Assembly: GCA_965238025.1 (NCBI GenBank)
Contig: OZ250162.1
Span: forward strand, 1,984,001-2,048,000
Source of the DNA: Pelagihabitans sp965238025
GTDB lineage: Bacteria > Bacteroidota > Bacteroidia > Flavobacteriales > Flavobacteriaceae
Reading direction: 5' to 3'
DNA: 64,000 nt
In this document: one piece after another, positions 30,680 to 40,800 of the stretch
How positions within the stretch are numbered: position 1 is the stretch's first letter
Layout: every line of letters begins with the position of its first letter
Notes under the pieces: model-generated
The model's input: the letters and a program-made list of their open reading frames with translations, nothing else
Databases searched by the model: none
Told to the model about the DNA's origin: nothing
Position numbers and translations under genes: made by a program

Positions 30680-31432
30680 ATGACTGAAAATAAAGATAAT
30701 GATAGAGAGCCAATTGGGTTACGTAGTTCTGCTGTGCAGGAAATACTAGGCCTTGTACCCAATTGGATGATTCGATGGGGAAATACGTTGATTCTTTTTT
30801 TGATAATCGGGGTCCTTGTTATTTCTTATTTTGTCAAATATCCGACCACAATAACTAGCGAAGTTACGCTGACCACCACAAAACATCCTGAAAACATATA
30901 CGCCAATGTCGACGGTATTTTTTCAGGGCTGAATGTTAAGGATGGAGACGAGGTGGCCTCCGGAGAGCCATTAGGAACTATAAATATCAAGGGGAATGAG
31001 ACCGTCCTGAAAACGCGGTTCCCTGGGCAAGTTCGTTTTACAGGTTTTTGGAAAATCGGACAAGGGGTAAAACAAGGGGATCTCTTGTTCAGGATCATAC
31101 CTGAACGTCATGGGCCTTATATTGGGCTGCTCAAAATTCCAATGAGCCAAATAGAAAAAATTAAAAGCGGGCAGCAAGTACGAATTTATCTGACCGAAAA
31201 CCAAATGTTGAAGAATGCTATCATTGAAAGCACAGTAGTGCGAATTGGTAGTGTGCCAGATGAAAATGGCCTTCTTTCGGTTGAAATAGAAATAGGCGAA
31301 AAATTGATTACCATTAATGATAAAAACATCAACTATGTACCAGGTATGACGGGTAGGGCAGAGGTAATTGTTGAAGAGTTAAGGTTAATAGAGCGTTTTT
31401 TCTACCAATTAAGGAATATTTTTAAAAGTTAG
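30680..31432 (+). CDS. Short HlyD-family membrane fusion protein
   Basis: A 250-residue adaptor anchored by one helix (about residues 35-53) after a short cytoplasmic N-terminus. The periplasmic part has the two lipoyl-like halves, GIFSGLNVKDGDEVASGEPLG and FTGFWKIGQGVKQGDLLFRI, then a beta-barrel region. The halves are joined by only some 20 residues, so the long alpha-helical hairpin that reaches a TolC channel in classical HlyD is missing. The start is the ATG at 30680, directly after the transporter stop; the TTG at 30662 inside the transporter frame is less likely. No TolC gene is nearby. Confidence 0.88.
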   Translation: MTENKDNDREPIGLRSSAVQEILGLVPNWMIRWGNTLILFLIIGVLVISYFVKYPTTITSEVTLTTTKHPENIYANVDGIFSGLNVKDGDEVASGEPLGTINIKGNETVLKTRFPGQVRFTGFWKIGQGVKQGDLLFRIIPERHGPYIGLLKIPMSQIEKIKSGQQVRIYLTENQMLKNAIIESTVVRIGSVPDENGLLSVEIEIGEKLITINDKNINYVPGMTGRAEVIVEELRLIERFFYQLRNIFKS

Positions 31433-31466
31433 GGTTTTCGATTGCCCGATGGTAAATTCCATTGCA

Positions 31467-34400
31467 TTATTCCAGCAATTGGTGTACTCCGATCGATTGC
31501 TTATTTGCTGTATTTAAAAGAATATTTCCTTTTTCCGTTTTTATTATTTCCAAGCTTTTGGTATTACCGTCCAAATAAAGTCCGGTCTTACTATATTTCA
31601 TACTATCATACCCATCTTTTTTATTGGAAAGAAGGACCACACCAGATATTCCATCCAGTCTAGGGGTTTCCACCTCGGTTTCATAAATGTTTCCGGCAAC
31701 GATCAAATCTTCATATCCATCTTTGTTGACATCGTATGATATACAGTCTAAAATGGGAAACATTTGTGCTTCAATGGGTAGAATTTGCTTTTCAAAAATC
31801 CCATCTCCTTTGTTTATCAGAAGAATCGAACGAAATTCGGTAGCTTCGTTTTTATAGGCAAGCTTTAACTTTTCACCATAAATATCGGATAAAGAGGCGT
31901 TGGCAAACTCTCCATAGGTAGGAAACTTCCCCTGTATAAATGGCATTTGTTGAGAGGAACATTCACGACCTCTTACCGGAACGTCATTCCCTTCATATTT
32001 TTTACTTAGTACAATATCGTTACTTCCGTTTTCATCAAAATCGGTCGCAAATACCTTAAAGGGTTTTTCTTTACTTGCCTTAAACTTTAAATTAAGTCCT
32101 ACATTGCCTATAATGTAATCGTTTAATCCATCTTTGTTTACATCGGTTTCGTTTACGGAGAACCACCAACCTCTTTCCTTTAGAATAGGATTGTTATCGG
32201 ATATATTGACAAACGTTCCTTTTTTATTCTCAAAAAAACCAATGGTGGTCCATTCTCCCACGGCAATAAAGTCTTCCCAGCCGTCATTATTAAAATCTGT
32301 TGAAATAATACTGTTGATAATTCCAAAATCTTTTAAATCAGCTGCTTTTTCCGAAGTTACATCCTCTAAGTTTCCGTCTATATTTTCATACAACGTAGAT
32401 GAACTATGCTTGGGGTAATTTTGCGGAATAATCCTATTTCCCACCAAAATATCATTATCTCCATCCTGATCAAAGTCTAGGATAGCTACTGTTTTTCCGC
32501 TTTTTGGAAAGGAAGTCAGAGCTGGGCTGCTAAGTTTGGAAAAATTCGCTTTTCCGTCATTAATATATATTCTATCGGCATAATAAGAGGAATTTTCTTT
32601 AAATTCATTCCCGCCGCTCACGACGTAGAGGTCTAAATCACCATCGCCGTCAAAATCAAAAAAGACAGATTCCATATCTTCATAACCTGAGTCGGTTTCA
32701 AAGCTTTTGGGGGTGATTTGCTTAAAGCCCTTAGCAGTTTGTAGATATAATTGCCCTGCTTGCCCGGATCCTCCTCCGATGTAGAGGTCTTCTTTTCCAT
32801 CATTATTTACGTCCCCCTTGGAAATGATAGGCCCTAATGTTGACTGTTTGTACGGCAGTAATATCTCTGTTTCAAAATCATCGTAGTTATTTTCTTTATG
32901 AATGGATGTTATATTCATGCTTTTAGGGTTTAATTCCCTAAAAATGGTTTCTTCTTTCGTATCCGTTTTTCTTTTGCTTGAATTTTTTTCATGGAATTCA
33001 ATTAAAGAATTTGCCTTTACATTATACTTATTTTCGGTATTACCACTTAACCAGGTAACCGAAACAGTATCGATAATTGTTTCTTTCCCTAACCCGAAGT
33101 GGGCTACAGCATCATGTGCCGACATATAACCCCTCACCCTTCTGTTTTCTACGAGTTGAGATTTTCCGTTATACGATATTTCGACTTTGGCATGTGGCTC
33201 TGAATTTTCCCCTATGGTTTTAACCCTAAGAAAATTTCCCAATCCTTTATCGACCGTAAAGTTTTGATATAAAAAGGCGTTTTCATCTAGATTATTCACG
33301 ACCAGGTCCAAATCACCGTCATTGTCAAGGTCTCCTTGGGCCGCCCCATTGCTAAAAGAATAATCCCCCAGGCCCCATTTCTGAGCTACATTCTTAAAAT
33401 TCAAATTTTGTTTATTTTGATAAAGTATGTTGGGGAGCTTTTCCGACGGCATTTCTTCATATAACCGCTTTTTAACTTCCATAGGAACACTATTTCCATA
33501 CTTGTTTCGCGCTCCAAATACTTTTGTTTGCAAATCATTGTCCAACGCATACCGCCTATAACCATTGGTAATGTATATATCCTTGTGTTCATCATTATCA
33601 AAATCGGACATTAGTACTGACCAACTCCAATCTGTATTTGCGGTTTCCGTAAGTTGGGCAACGTTATTGAATTTATTCTTCCCAATATTCAATTGTAAAG
33701 AGTTGTACATGTACTGGTAGTGAAATTCAGCTTTGTTCACCAAATAATCAAATCTTCCTGTACTCATAGAGGCCATAAGGGTCTTGGACCTTACATGGTC
33801 ACTTGCGGCCATATCGAGCACAAAAATATCCTGAAGGTTGTCATTATTGATATCTGCAATATCGATTCCCATACCGTAATAGGAAGTGTGTTGGGTCTGT
33901 TGTTTTATCTTATCGGTAAACGTACCGTTGCCATTGTTTATAAACAATGCGTCAGGTATATAGTAATCGCTGGTCATATAGATATCCAACCAACCATCAT
34001 TGTTAATATCGCTGATAGAAAGACCAAGTCCGAAGATTGGTCTTAAAATACCTGCTTCTTTGGTAATGTCGACAAATTTACCAGCGTCATTTCGGTAGAG
34101 GTGAGAACTGTTATAATACTGGGCTTCCAAATCATTTTCTACCATTTTATATAGATTGATCGGGTCTACGCCGTAGAGCTCATTTTCGTTCATTACAATG
34201 CAATCGAGATCCCCATCTTTATCAAAATCAAAAAAAGCGGCTTGTGTACTTATGCCGGGATCGGCAAGGCCGTAGTCCTCCGCCTCCTCTGTAAAGGTTG
34301 TACCCTGCTGATTTATAAAAAGTAGGTTTTTCCTCTTTTCACGTTCATACGGTCCACCTTGTGACACATAAATATCTTCCCATCCATCGTTGTTGATATC

Positions 34401-34889
34401 AACAAAAGTGACCCCGGTTGACCAATTATTACCTGCACTTATACCCGAAGTCTCCGTAACATCTTCAAAAATTAGATCGCCCTTGTTGATAAAAAGCTTG
34501 TTGGTAACCTGATTACCGCAAAAATAGATATCCGGCAGATTATCATTGTTCAAGTCTGCAATACCTACTCCCGCTCCGTTGTAGAAGTAATCGTAATCAA
34601 AAAGATTTTCTCTTGTGGTTACATCGTGAGCCAGGTCATTGGAAAAGTATATTCCAGTATGGGAACTGCTGAGTTTATGGAATACCGGTTCTGTTTGCGC
34701 TGCCCCTTTAAATTGCTCCTGTGTTCCCGTGCTTGTATCGTTTTTGTTGTTGTTATTTTGATTACATGATGTCAAGAGTAGCATAAAGAACAAACCTAAA
34801 CGCACATAGGACCAATAGAAAGAGCACCGGGAAATTACACGGAAGTTAAAAATAGGAGGTAGGCTTTGACTATCTAAATTTCTTAACAT
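31467..34889 (-). CDS. VCBS/FG-GAP repeat lipoprotein with ASPIC/UnbV domain
   Basis: A 1140-residue exported protein. The lipobox is in MLLLTSC (Cys at about residue 42). The ATG at 34889 gives a long N-region; a GTG 28 codons downstream (VRLGLFFMLLLTSC) may be the true start. Many Asp-rich repeats (DINNDNLPDIYFCGN, DFDKDGDLDCIVMNE) form integrin-like beta-propellers that bind calcium. An ASPIC/UnbV domain lies around HAKVEISYNGKSQ and GYMSAHDAVAHFGLG. Such proteins occur in Bacteroidota beside SusCD loci and are thought to bind or process ligands at the surface; the ligand is unknown. Convergent with the peptide locus. Confidence 0.88.
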   Translation of the reverse strand: MLRNLDSQSLPPIFNFRVISRCSFYWSYVRLGLFFMLLLTSCNQNNNNKNDTSTGTQEQFKGAAQTEPVFHKLSSSHTGIYFSNDLAHDVTTRENLFDYDYFYNGAGVGIADLNNDNLPDIYFCGNQVTNKLFINKGDLIFEDVTETSGISAGNNWSTGVTFVDINNDGWEDIYVSQGGPYEREKRKNLLFINQQGTTFTEEAEDYGLADPGISTQAAFFDFDKDGDLDCIVMNENELYGVDPINLYKMVENDLEAQYYNSSHLYRNDAGKFVDITKEAGILRPIFGLGLSISDINNDGWLDIYMTSDYYIPDALFINNGNGTFTDKIKQQTQHTSYYGMGIDIADINNDNLQDIFVLDMAASDHVRSKTLMASMSTGRFDYLVNKAEFHYQYMYNSLQLNIGKNKFNNVAQLTETANTDWSWSVLMSDFDNDEHKDIYITNGYRRYALDNDLQTKVFGARNKYGNSVPMEVKKRLYEEMPSEKLPNILYQNKQNLNFKNVAQKWGLGDYSFSNGAAQGDLDNDGDLDLVVNNLDENAFLYQNFTVDKGLGNFLRVKTIGENSEPHAKVEISYNGKSQLVENRRVRGYMSAHDAVAHFGLGKETIIDTVSVTWLSGNTENKYNVKANSLIEFHEKNSSKRKTDTKEETIFRELNPKSMNITSIHKENNYDDFETEILLPYKQSTLGPIISKGDVNNDGKEDLYIGGGSGQAGQLYLQTAKGFKQITPKSFETDSGYEDMESVFFDFDGDGDLDLYVVSGGNEFKENSSYYADRIYINDGKANFSKLSSPALTSFPKSGKTVAILDFDQDGDNDILVGNRIIPQNYPKHSSSTLYENIDGNLEDVTSEKAADLKDFGIINSIISTDFNNDGWEDFIAVGEWTTIGFFENKKGTFVNISDNNPILKERGWWFSVNETDVNKDGLNDYIIGNVGLNLKFKASKEKPFKVFATDFDENGSNDIVLSKKYEGNDVPVRGRECSSQQMPFIQGKFPTYGEFANASLSDIYGEKLKLAYKNEATEFRSILLINKGDGIFEKQILPIEAQMFPILDCISYDVNKDGYEDLIVAGNIYETEVETPRLDGISGVVLLSNKKDGYDSMKYSKTGLYLDGNTKSLEIIKTEKGNILLNTANKQSIGVHQLLE

Positions 34890-35195
34890 TCTTTATAGTT
34901 CTATTTTCTGGTAATATTTCGTCTATGTTGATATGGTCAAAAAGTTGAGAAAATATTTAAGACGGTGTCTCAGGGGAAATAACGCTAAAGATGTATTCCC
35001 TAAATTATCATTTAATACCGTTTCCGTAGCCGCATTATCGAATTTCTCAGGAACCATAGGACCTAAACTAGCAAGCTCAATTAAAACAAATTGCATTTGA
35101 GTACCAGGGTTTTTAATACGAACTATTTCAGGGATAAATATAAAAAAAGAGAGAGACCTAAGGCCTCTCTCTACTTTAATTTATAGCGTTTTTAA
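34890..35195. other. Intergenic region
   Basis: About 306 bp between two minus-strand genes. On the minus strand a 57-codon frame (35096-34923, beginning MQFVLIELASLGPMVPEKF) is open and has ordinary codon use, but I recognise nothing in it. It may be a decayed gene end. The SusCD-operon terminator lies in the right part. Confidence 0.4.
35141..35172 (-). terminator. Terminator of the susC-susD-lipoprotein operon
   Basis: Stem AGAGAGAG (35148-35155)/CTCTCTCT (35165-35172) with an inner CCT/AGG. On the minus strand it is followed by a run of seven T (plus-strand A at 35142-35148). Confidence 0.75.
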
Positions 35196-36146
35196 CTATA
35201 TCTTAGTCAACCTAATAATTGCCGACGGTACAGGAGTGCCACAATCAGAGGTCGAATCCGAAGTAAAATTGATAACGAAATCGGAATCATCCGGATTGGA
35301 TAAATCATAAGTAGCATTTGTCTCTGCTGGGCCACTAGCGATGGCAGCATTACAACCAGCTCCTACACTTTGACCAGGAGTCAATACGATTTCGCCACAG
35401 ATGAACTGAAATTCCACATCAACTGGCCCGAAGGGTCCAAAGGCTGGGAAAGTTAGTACGTCTTTAATCACTTTCGTTGTATTATTTACGCTTTCTATAG
35501 TATATACTCCATCCTGATAGTCATTAACACCAAAAGCACCAGGACTTTCCGTAGTTAATTGATATTGACCTGTAAAGAGGTCGTCACTTGGTAAAGGAGC
35601 GATCAAATTTATGGTATACGCAAATGGCGAAGAAAAGAACGAACCACCAGAAACCGTACCCGTTACATCGGTATCGGTGAACACACGCCCATCGGTAAGG
35701 GTCAATTCTGCTCTTAGGTTAAAAGAATCACCACAATTATAATCACCGTCTGCAAGACCGAGTGTCGCTGCCATTTCACCTACAGTAGATGAAAAACTAC
35801 CCCTAGGCAAATTAAATGGCCCAGTTGTAAAACTTGAAGCCGGTATAGAGGTCAACAAAGCCTCACTCGTGGTAGTCGTGGCTGCAGGCGTATTGTCGGT
35901 AAGGTTAACGTAAATATCAACTCCCGACAAAAGAGCACCGCCCTCGTCATCTTGTTCCTCAATAGTTATGGTCACAGCAGCAGACGGGTCTAGCACATCT
36001 AAAGCGCCTCCATCTACAGAAACGGTTCTTAAAATAGCACCTCTTTCAACCGTGCCATCGACCTGATCGATCAATTTGTCATCGTCGCTACAAGCACCCA
36101 ATGTGAGTGCAAGTAGTCCGATAAAGTATAATTTAGAATTTTTCAT
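35196..36146 (-). CDS. Lipoprotein encoded downstream of susD
   Basis: About 316 residues. The lipoprotein signal MKNSKLYFIGLLALTLGAC, with Cys followed by SDDD (an acidic run typical of surface-exported lipoproteins in Bacteroidota), supports the ATG at 36146; two more ATGs lie up to 7 codons upstream. The mature part is beta-rich and may hold two immunoglobulin-like domains (AAVTITIEEQDDEGG; TGQYQLTTESPGAFG). It follows susD by 29 nt, so it is likely a surface accessory binding protein of this transporter. Family name not recognised. Confidence 0.75.
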   Translation of the reverse strand: MKNSKLYFIGLLALTLGACSDDDKLIDQVDGTVERGAILRTVSVDGGALDVLDPSAAVTITIEEQDDEGGALLSGVDIYVNLTDNTPAATTTTSEALLTSIPASSFTTGPFNLPRGSFSSTVGEMAATLGLADGDYNCGDSFNLRAELTLTDGRVFTDTDVTGTVSGGSFFSSPFAYTINLIAPLPSDDLFTGQYQLTTESPGAFGVNDYQDGVYTIESVNNTTKVIKDVLTFPAFGPFGPVDVEFQFICGEIVLTPGQSVGAGCNAAIASGPAETNATYDLSNPDDSDFVINFTSDSTSDCGTPVPSAIIRLTKI

Positions 36147-36175
36147 GAATCTCATTTTTATGTTCATAGCTTTTT

Positions 36176-37876
36176 TTAGTTGGCAGACGGACCACTAGTT
36201 GTATCCCAGAATACCGGTTCTGCATTACTCGCTTTTTGCGAAATGTTCGAATTGGCGTTTACAGATACCTCAGGATAGAACATCGATCTGATGAACTGGC
36301 CTGGTGATGGCTCAAGATTTGGCTGCACCGTATTTGGGAAGCCCGTTCTTCTGTAGAAGTTATACGGCTCTACACCATTTCCAAAAGTACCTATCAACAC
36401 TTGCTCGCCCAGTACATTCCATTTTACCATATCATCACCATCGGTAAAGGTGGTGTTCATAGTATTGAGGTAAGCGGTTACGTCCCCTTCCGTAGGCTCG
36501 AGTGATAAATCAGCAGGGGCGTCCAATGCCCCGAAAGACTGCACTTTTGCGATTTGCTTGGTAACGCCCTCGGTTAAAAACATACCAGCCTCAGCCGTTT
36601 GACCTGCAACCAGTGCCATTTCGGCCCTCCAATAGTCAACCATAAAAGCCGTAAGTATAGGTGTAATTCCTGCACCATTAGCACCATTGGAAGAAGTACC
36701 TTGGGCTATTGCTGTAAACGAACTGTCATCAAAACGTCCGCCAGCAGGGTAAACACCCCAGGTAGCTCTTAAAAGACCATCCGGTGGAGTACCGTCGGCA
36801 TCACCATGATCTCTACCCCAGTAGCCATTGTCCAACCAACAGAAGGTAAACCCACCAGCTACGTAATGCGCTGGAGGAGTGTTCAGTGAACACGTCAAAA
36901 CCTGCTCATCTGGTGGAATCTCAGCACCGGGAACCGCATCAGTCTGGCGATAGATATAATAGCGCAGCCTTGGGTCGGTAGTGGTAGCCAGCAGATTCAT
37001 AAACCAATTTGACATATATTCCTGCGCACCGGTCTGGGTATAATTGATACCATATCTCGGGTGCCTTGTGTCAGGTTGTGTAGCACTGGTAGCATACCAT
37101 TGGTACTGAAAGTCATCGGCAGTATCCTGTATAAAGTCTCCCCCTGTAACGATTGCATTGAATGAGGCAGCAGCACCTGAATCGACCAAACGTGTTTGAA
37201 GGTATAACTTCATTTTTAAGGTATTGGCAGCGAGTACCCATTTCGAATAATCATTATCATAAAAGAAGTCATTGGTAGGATCCGCCGCCGCCGTACTATT
37301 AAAGTTCGCGATCGCTTGATCCAATAACACCAAGGAAGCAGCATAAATGCTCGCACCTGAGTCCGCTACCGGATTTTGAATACCTTCATCAAGTAGACCT
37401 GCTTCTGTATAAGGGATATCCCCAAAAAAGTCGACCATGGCCGTCATAGAATACGCCTCAATGAATTGGGCAATCCCGATATGATGTGTAAGATCTGCCG
37501 CTTCCGCCAATGGGGTCATTGACCGTGAACCCGCCAAAATACCTCGATATAAATTTATCCATTCATCGTCCATGGCTACGCCCTGAAAAGCACTTTGGTA
37601 GTTTCTACCGAAAAAATTTGCGGTTCTCGTAAGCTCCATACCCAACTCGTTCAAACCGTCATTACCGGTTTGAAAGAGGTCTTCGGTTGTCGCTACTCCT
37701 TCTAAAAGCCTTACAAAATCTTCTTGAATTGAATTCAATAAGAACTCTGGGTTGGCCTGACTTGGTATCAGTGCATTGGGATTTTCGGTAATGTCCAGCT
37801 CGGTCGTCTCACATGAAACGAAGGCCAAGACCCCGAAAAACAATGCTGCTACTATATGTTTGCTGTATTTTTTCAT
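36176..37876 (-). CDS. SusD/RagB-family nutrient-binding lipoprotein
   Basis: A 566-residue surface lipoprotein. The start at 37876 gives MKKYSKHIVAALFFGVLAF followed by the lipobox VSC. The pattern NPNALIPSQANPEFLLNSI and the helical TPR-like first half (NLYRGILAGSRSMTPLAEAA, then FIEAYSMTAMVDFFGDIPYTEA) match the SusD-like_2 type. SusD proteins close as a lid over the SusC barrel and bind the ligand. The substrate is unknown, as no glycoside hydrolase or peptidase gene is adjacent. Second gene of the operon, 21 nt after susC. Confidence 0.92.
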   Translation of the reverse strand: MKKYSKHIVAALFFGVLAFVSCETTELDITENPNALIPSQANPEFLLNSIQEDFVRLLEGVATTEDLFQTGNDGLNELGMELTRTANFFGRNYQSAFQGVAMDDEWINLYRGILAGSRSMTPLAEAADLTHHIGIAQFIEAYSMTAMVDFFGDIPYTEAGLLDEGIQNPVADSGASIYAASLVLLDQAIANFNSTAAADPTNDFFYDNDYSKWVLAANTLKMKLYLQTRLVDSGAAASFNAIVTGGDFIQDTADDFQYQWYATSATQPDTRHPRYGINYTQTGAQEYMSNWFMNLLATTTDPRLRYYIYRQTDAVPGAEIPPDEQVLTCSLNTPPAHYVAGGFTFCWLDNGYWGRDHGDADGTPPDGLLRATWGVYPAGGRFDDSSFTAIAQGTSSNGANGAGITPILTAFMVDYWRAEMALVAGQTAEAGMFLTEGVTKQIAKVQSFGALDAPADLSLEPTEGDVTAYLNTMNTTFTDGDDMVKWNVLGEQVLIGTFGNGVEPYNFYRRTGFPNTVQPNLEPSPGQFIRSMFYPEVSVNANSNISQKASNAEPVFWDTTSGPSAN

Positions 37877-37897
37877 TGTTATCAATTTTTTATTTTC

Positions 37898-40800
37898 TTA
37901 AAATGTTGCTTTAAGGCTGAATCCATATCTTCTGGAGCTAGGTCCGTTGATAAAGTCGAAACCAGAACCGTTACCGACACCGGTACCCGACGTGTTTGGA
38001 TCAAAACGTGCTCCTTTAGGAGTATTCACTGCCCTGTACCATAGGTTTTGACCTGATACGGTAAAGACCATAGAGCCAAAAGGAGTTTTGTCTAAAAATC
38101 TGTTTGGCATGGAATAGCTTAACGAAGCCTCTTGCAATCTAATGGTTGTTGCATCGTATACCTGTAATTCAGATGGGCCGAACAATACGTTGCTAAAAAA
38201 GTAATCAGAGTTGTTGATCTGCAACCTGTTTGGATTACCGTTCGCATCTACCCCTGGTAGAATATAGGTATTCTCTCGATCAACTGTCTCAGTGATCAAT
38301 CCCCTACCTAGGAGCGTAGAAATCGTACCCGAAGAAACATCACCTCCTTGGGTATAGTTCCATTGAAACCCTAAAGAAAAGTTTTTATAGGATAATGAAT
38401 TTCTAAGGTTGGCAACCCAATCCGGATTCGGATCTCCGATAATTCCGTTGTTTGGATCTTGAACATAATAACCGTCTCCACCAACAACAAGATTGTCCGT
38501 ATCATTAAAGCGTTGCACTTTCGACCCATAAAGAACACCTAGGGGCTCCCCTTCAATGGCCGCGTTACCAAGATTTGTAAATCCTGAGTATACTACCAAA
38601 TCGGTATCAACACCAAGATCGGTTACTGTAGTTTCATAGGCAGTAAAGTTAAGGTTGGTATTCCAATCAAAACTTCCTTCGTCCTCTCCACGTATCCAAT
38701 TGACACCAAGGTCAATCTCAACACCTTCAGATTGTATTTCACCAATATTGGTGGCTATAATACCAAAACCTGTTGCTGGATCTAAGGGTCTATCTAAAAT
38801 CAAATCATTTGTAAAACGCTTGTAAACCGAACCGTCTAAAGTAACCCTATTGTTCAAGAGTCTAGCTTCAATACCCACTTCGTATTCTTCAAGAACCTCC
38901 GGCTTCAGATCTGGGTTACCAGCACGACGGGGATTTGCATTACCCACAATATTCGTACCGGTGGCATCTTGATTGTCACGTACATTCTGTATAAGCGTAC
39001 TAGCAATAGGATAAGCAGATGACTCAAAGTTGGCCGATGAACCGTAGCCCGCTCTTATCTTAAGATAATTTAAACCACCTTCTGATTTTAGACCATCGAA
39101 GGCCGCTGTCGGAATGAACGATACACTGGCACTCGGGTAGAACTGAGTACGGTTTTCAGGCGCGAAGTTAGAAACCCAATCATTTCTTGCTGCAAGGGTC
39201 ACATATAGCATGCGATCATAGTCAAATTCTGCCTGGGCATAAACCCCAATAAGGTTTCGCTCTGAAGAACTCTGAATTGGCACCGCATTTAAGAAGTTAA
39301 AGTGTCTAAGGACATCAAAAACCTGTTGGTTATCACTGGCAACACCACTTTGATCGAAAATTTCTCGTCTAGAAGTCCCTCCTAAGTTAAAGGTAGAACC
39401 GATTTTCTCTGAAATATCATAATCCCCGTTTAAGGCAATGTTGTGGTCCCAGATGGTATTTGTATTGTTCCAAGTCTCATAGAAACCGCTTTGTGTTCGT
39501 ACATCACCACTGTTACTGTTAACACCTCCTTTATTCTGGGAGTTGACGTTGTTCTCGCTATAAACATCAAGTCCTGCACGATAGACTAAATTAAGATTGT
39601 CGTTAATGCCATACTGTATCGAGGCTTGCCCAAAAACCCTATTGGTCTGTTGAGAAGACTCTGCATTGGCTACGGTCCATAGCGGGTGTTGTATCGAGTT
39701 GTTCTGACGATAGTAAACACTTCCACCCGTAATAGGGTTTTGAAAGGGAAGCCCAACAACGTCAATACTCCTTGGTGTAAACCATAAATCCCCGAAAACC
39801 GACGAACCGGAACCTGTTGCACCGTTACCTTGACTCAAGGCAACCGGAGGCGAAACGAATTTTGTTCGAGCGTAATTAAGGGTTCCACTTACTGTAAATT
39901 TGTTAGATAACTTAGCGCTACCCCCAATTCCCAAAGTATTTCTGTTTACTGAGTTGTTAGGTGTAAAACCGGTATCCTTTAAATTACCATAGTTAAGGTT
40001 GTACGAAATGTTACCATCCGAAGAAGAACCTCGTACGTTTATATTGTTAGAAGTAACAAGACCCGTTCTAAAGAAATCCTCTACGCTATCATAAGGTCTC
40101 CAATCGTATCGTGCTCCTTGAAACTCTGGAAAGGCAGCTTGAATGGCCGCTGTTGAGGTCGAGTAAGGATGTGCTAAAGTCGCATTCGCGTCTATAAGCG
40201 GTTGATTTCCCCATCCTGCTGGGCCTCCTTCTCTAAAGCTTGGTCCCCAGTTACTGAAGAACCAACCGAAGTTTTGATCGAATCCGTTACCGTATTCATC
40301 TTGATAATCGGGTAAGGAAGCAATTTCATTGAAGAATACAGAGGTATTGACTGTAATCTCTGTTTTCTTTGGGCCAGTTTTTCCACTACCACCTTTGGTG
40401 GTAATAAGAACAACCCCGTTCCTACCTTGCGAACCGTATAGCGTTGCCGCTGCAAGTCCTTTAAGTACGTTAACACTTTCGATACTGTTAGGGTCAAGGT
40501 CTAAAAACCTACTTGAACCATTGTTACCATTAATAAAGTCTTGACGATCTCCGCCCCTACCTTGAGAGTTGGTATCGGTACTGAAGGGAACACCATCTAC
40601 AATAAAGAGGGCTTGGTTACTAGAACTAAAGGAAGACAATCCACGGATAACGATGTTAGTACCCGAACCTGAAAGACCACTTTGATTCGTAATTTGAACC
40701 CCAGACGCCTTTCCTTGAAGAACCCTGGCGACATCCCCTTCGGGTCTTGCCTCCAATTCGTCCTCGCCTACTTCAGTTACGGCGTACCCAAGAGCTTGTT

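Noticed and set aside
34923..35096. 57-codon minus-strand frame before the VCBS gene
   Set aside because: It has an ATG and ordinary composition but no recognisable similarity; noted within the intergenic entry only.
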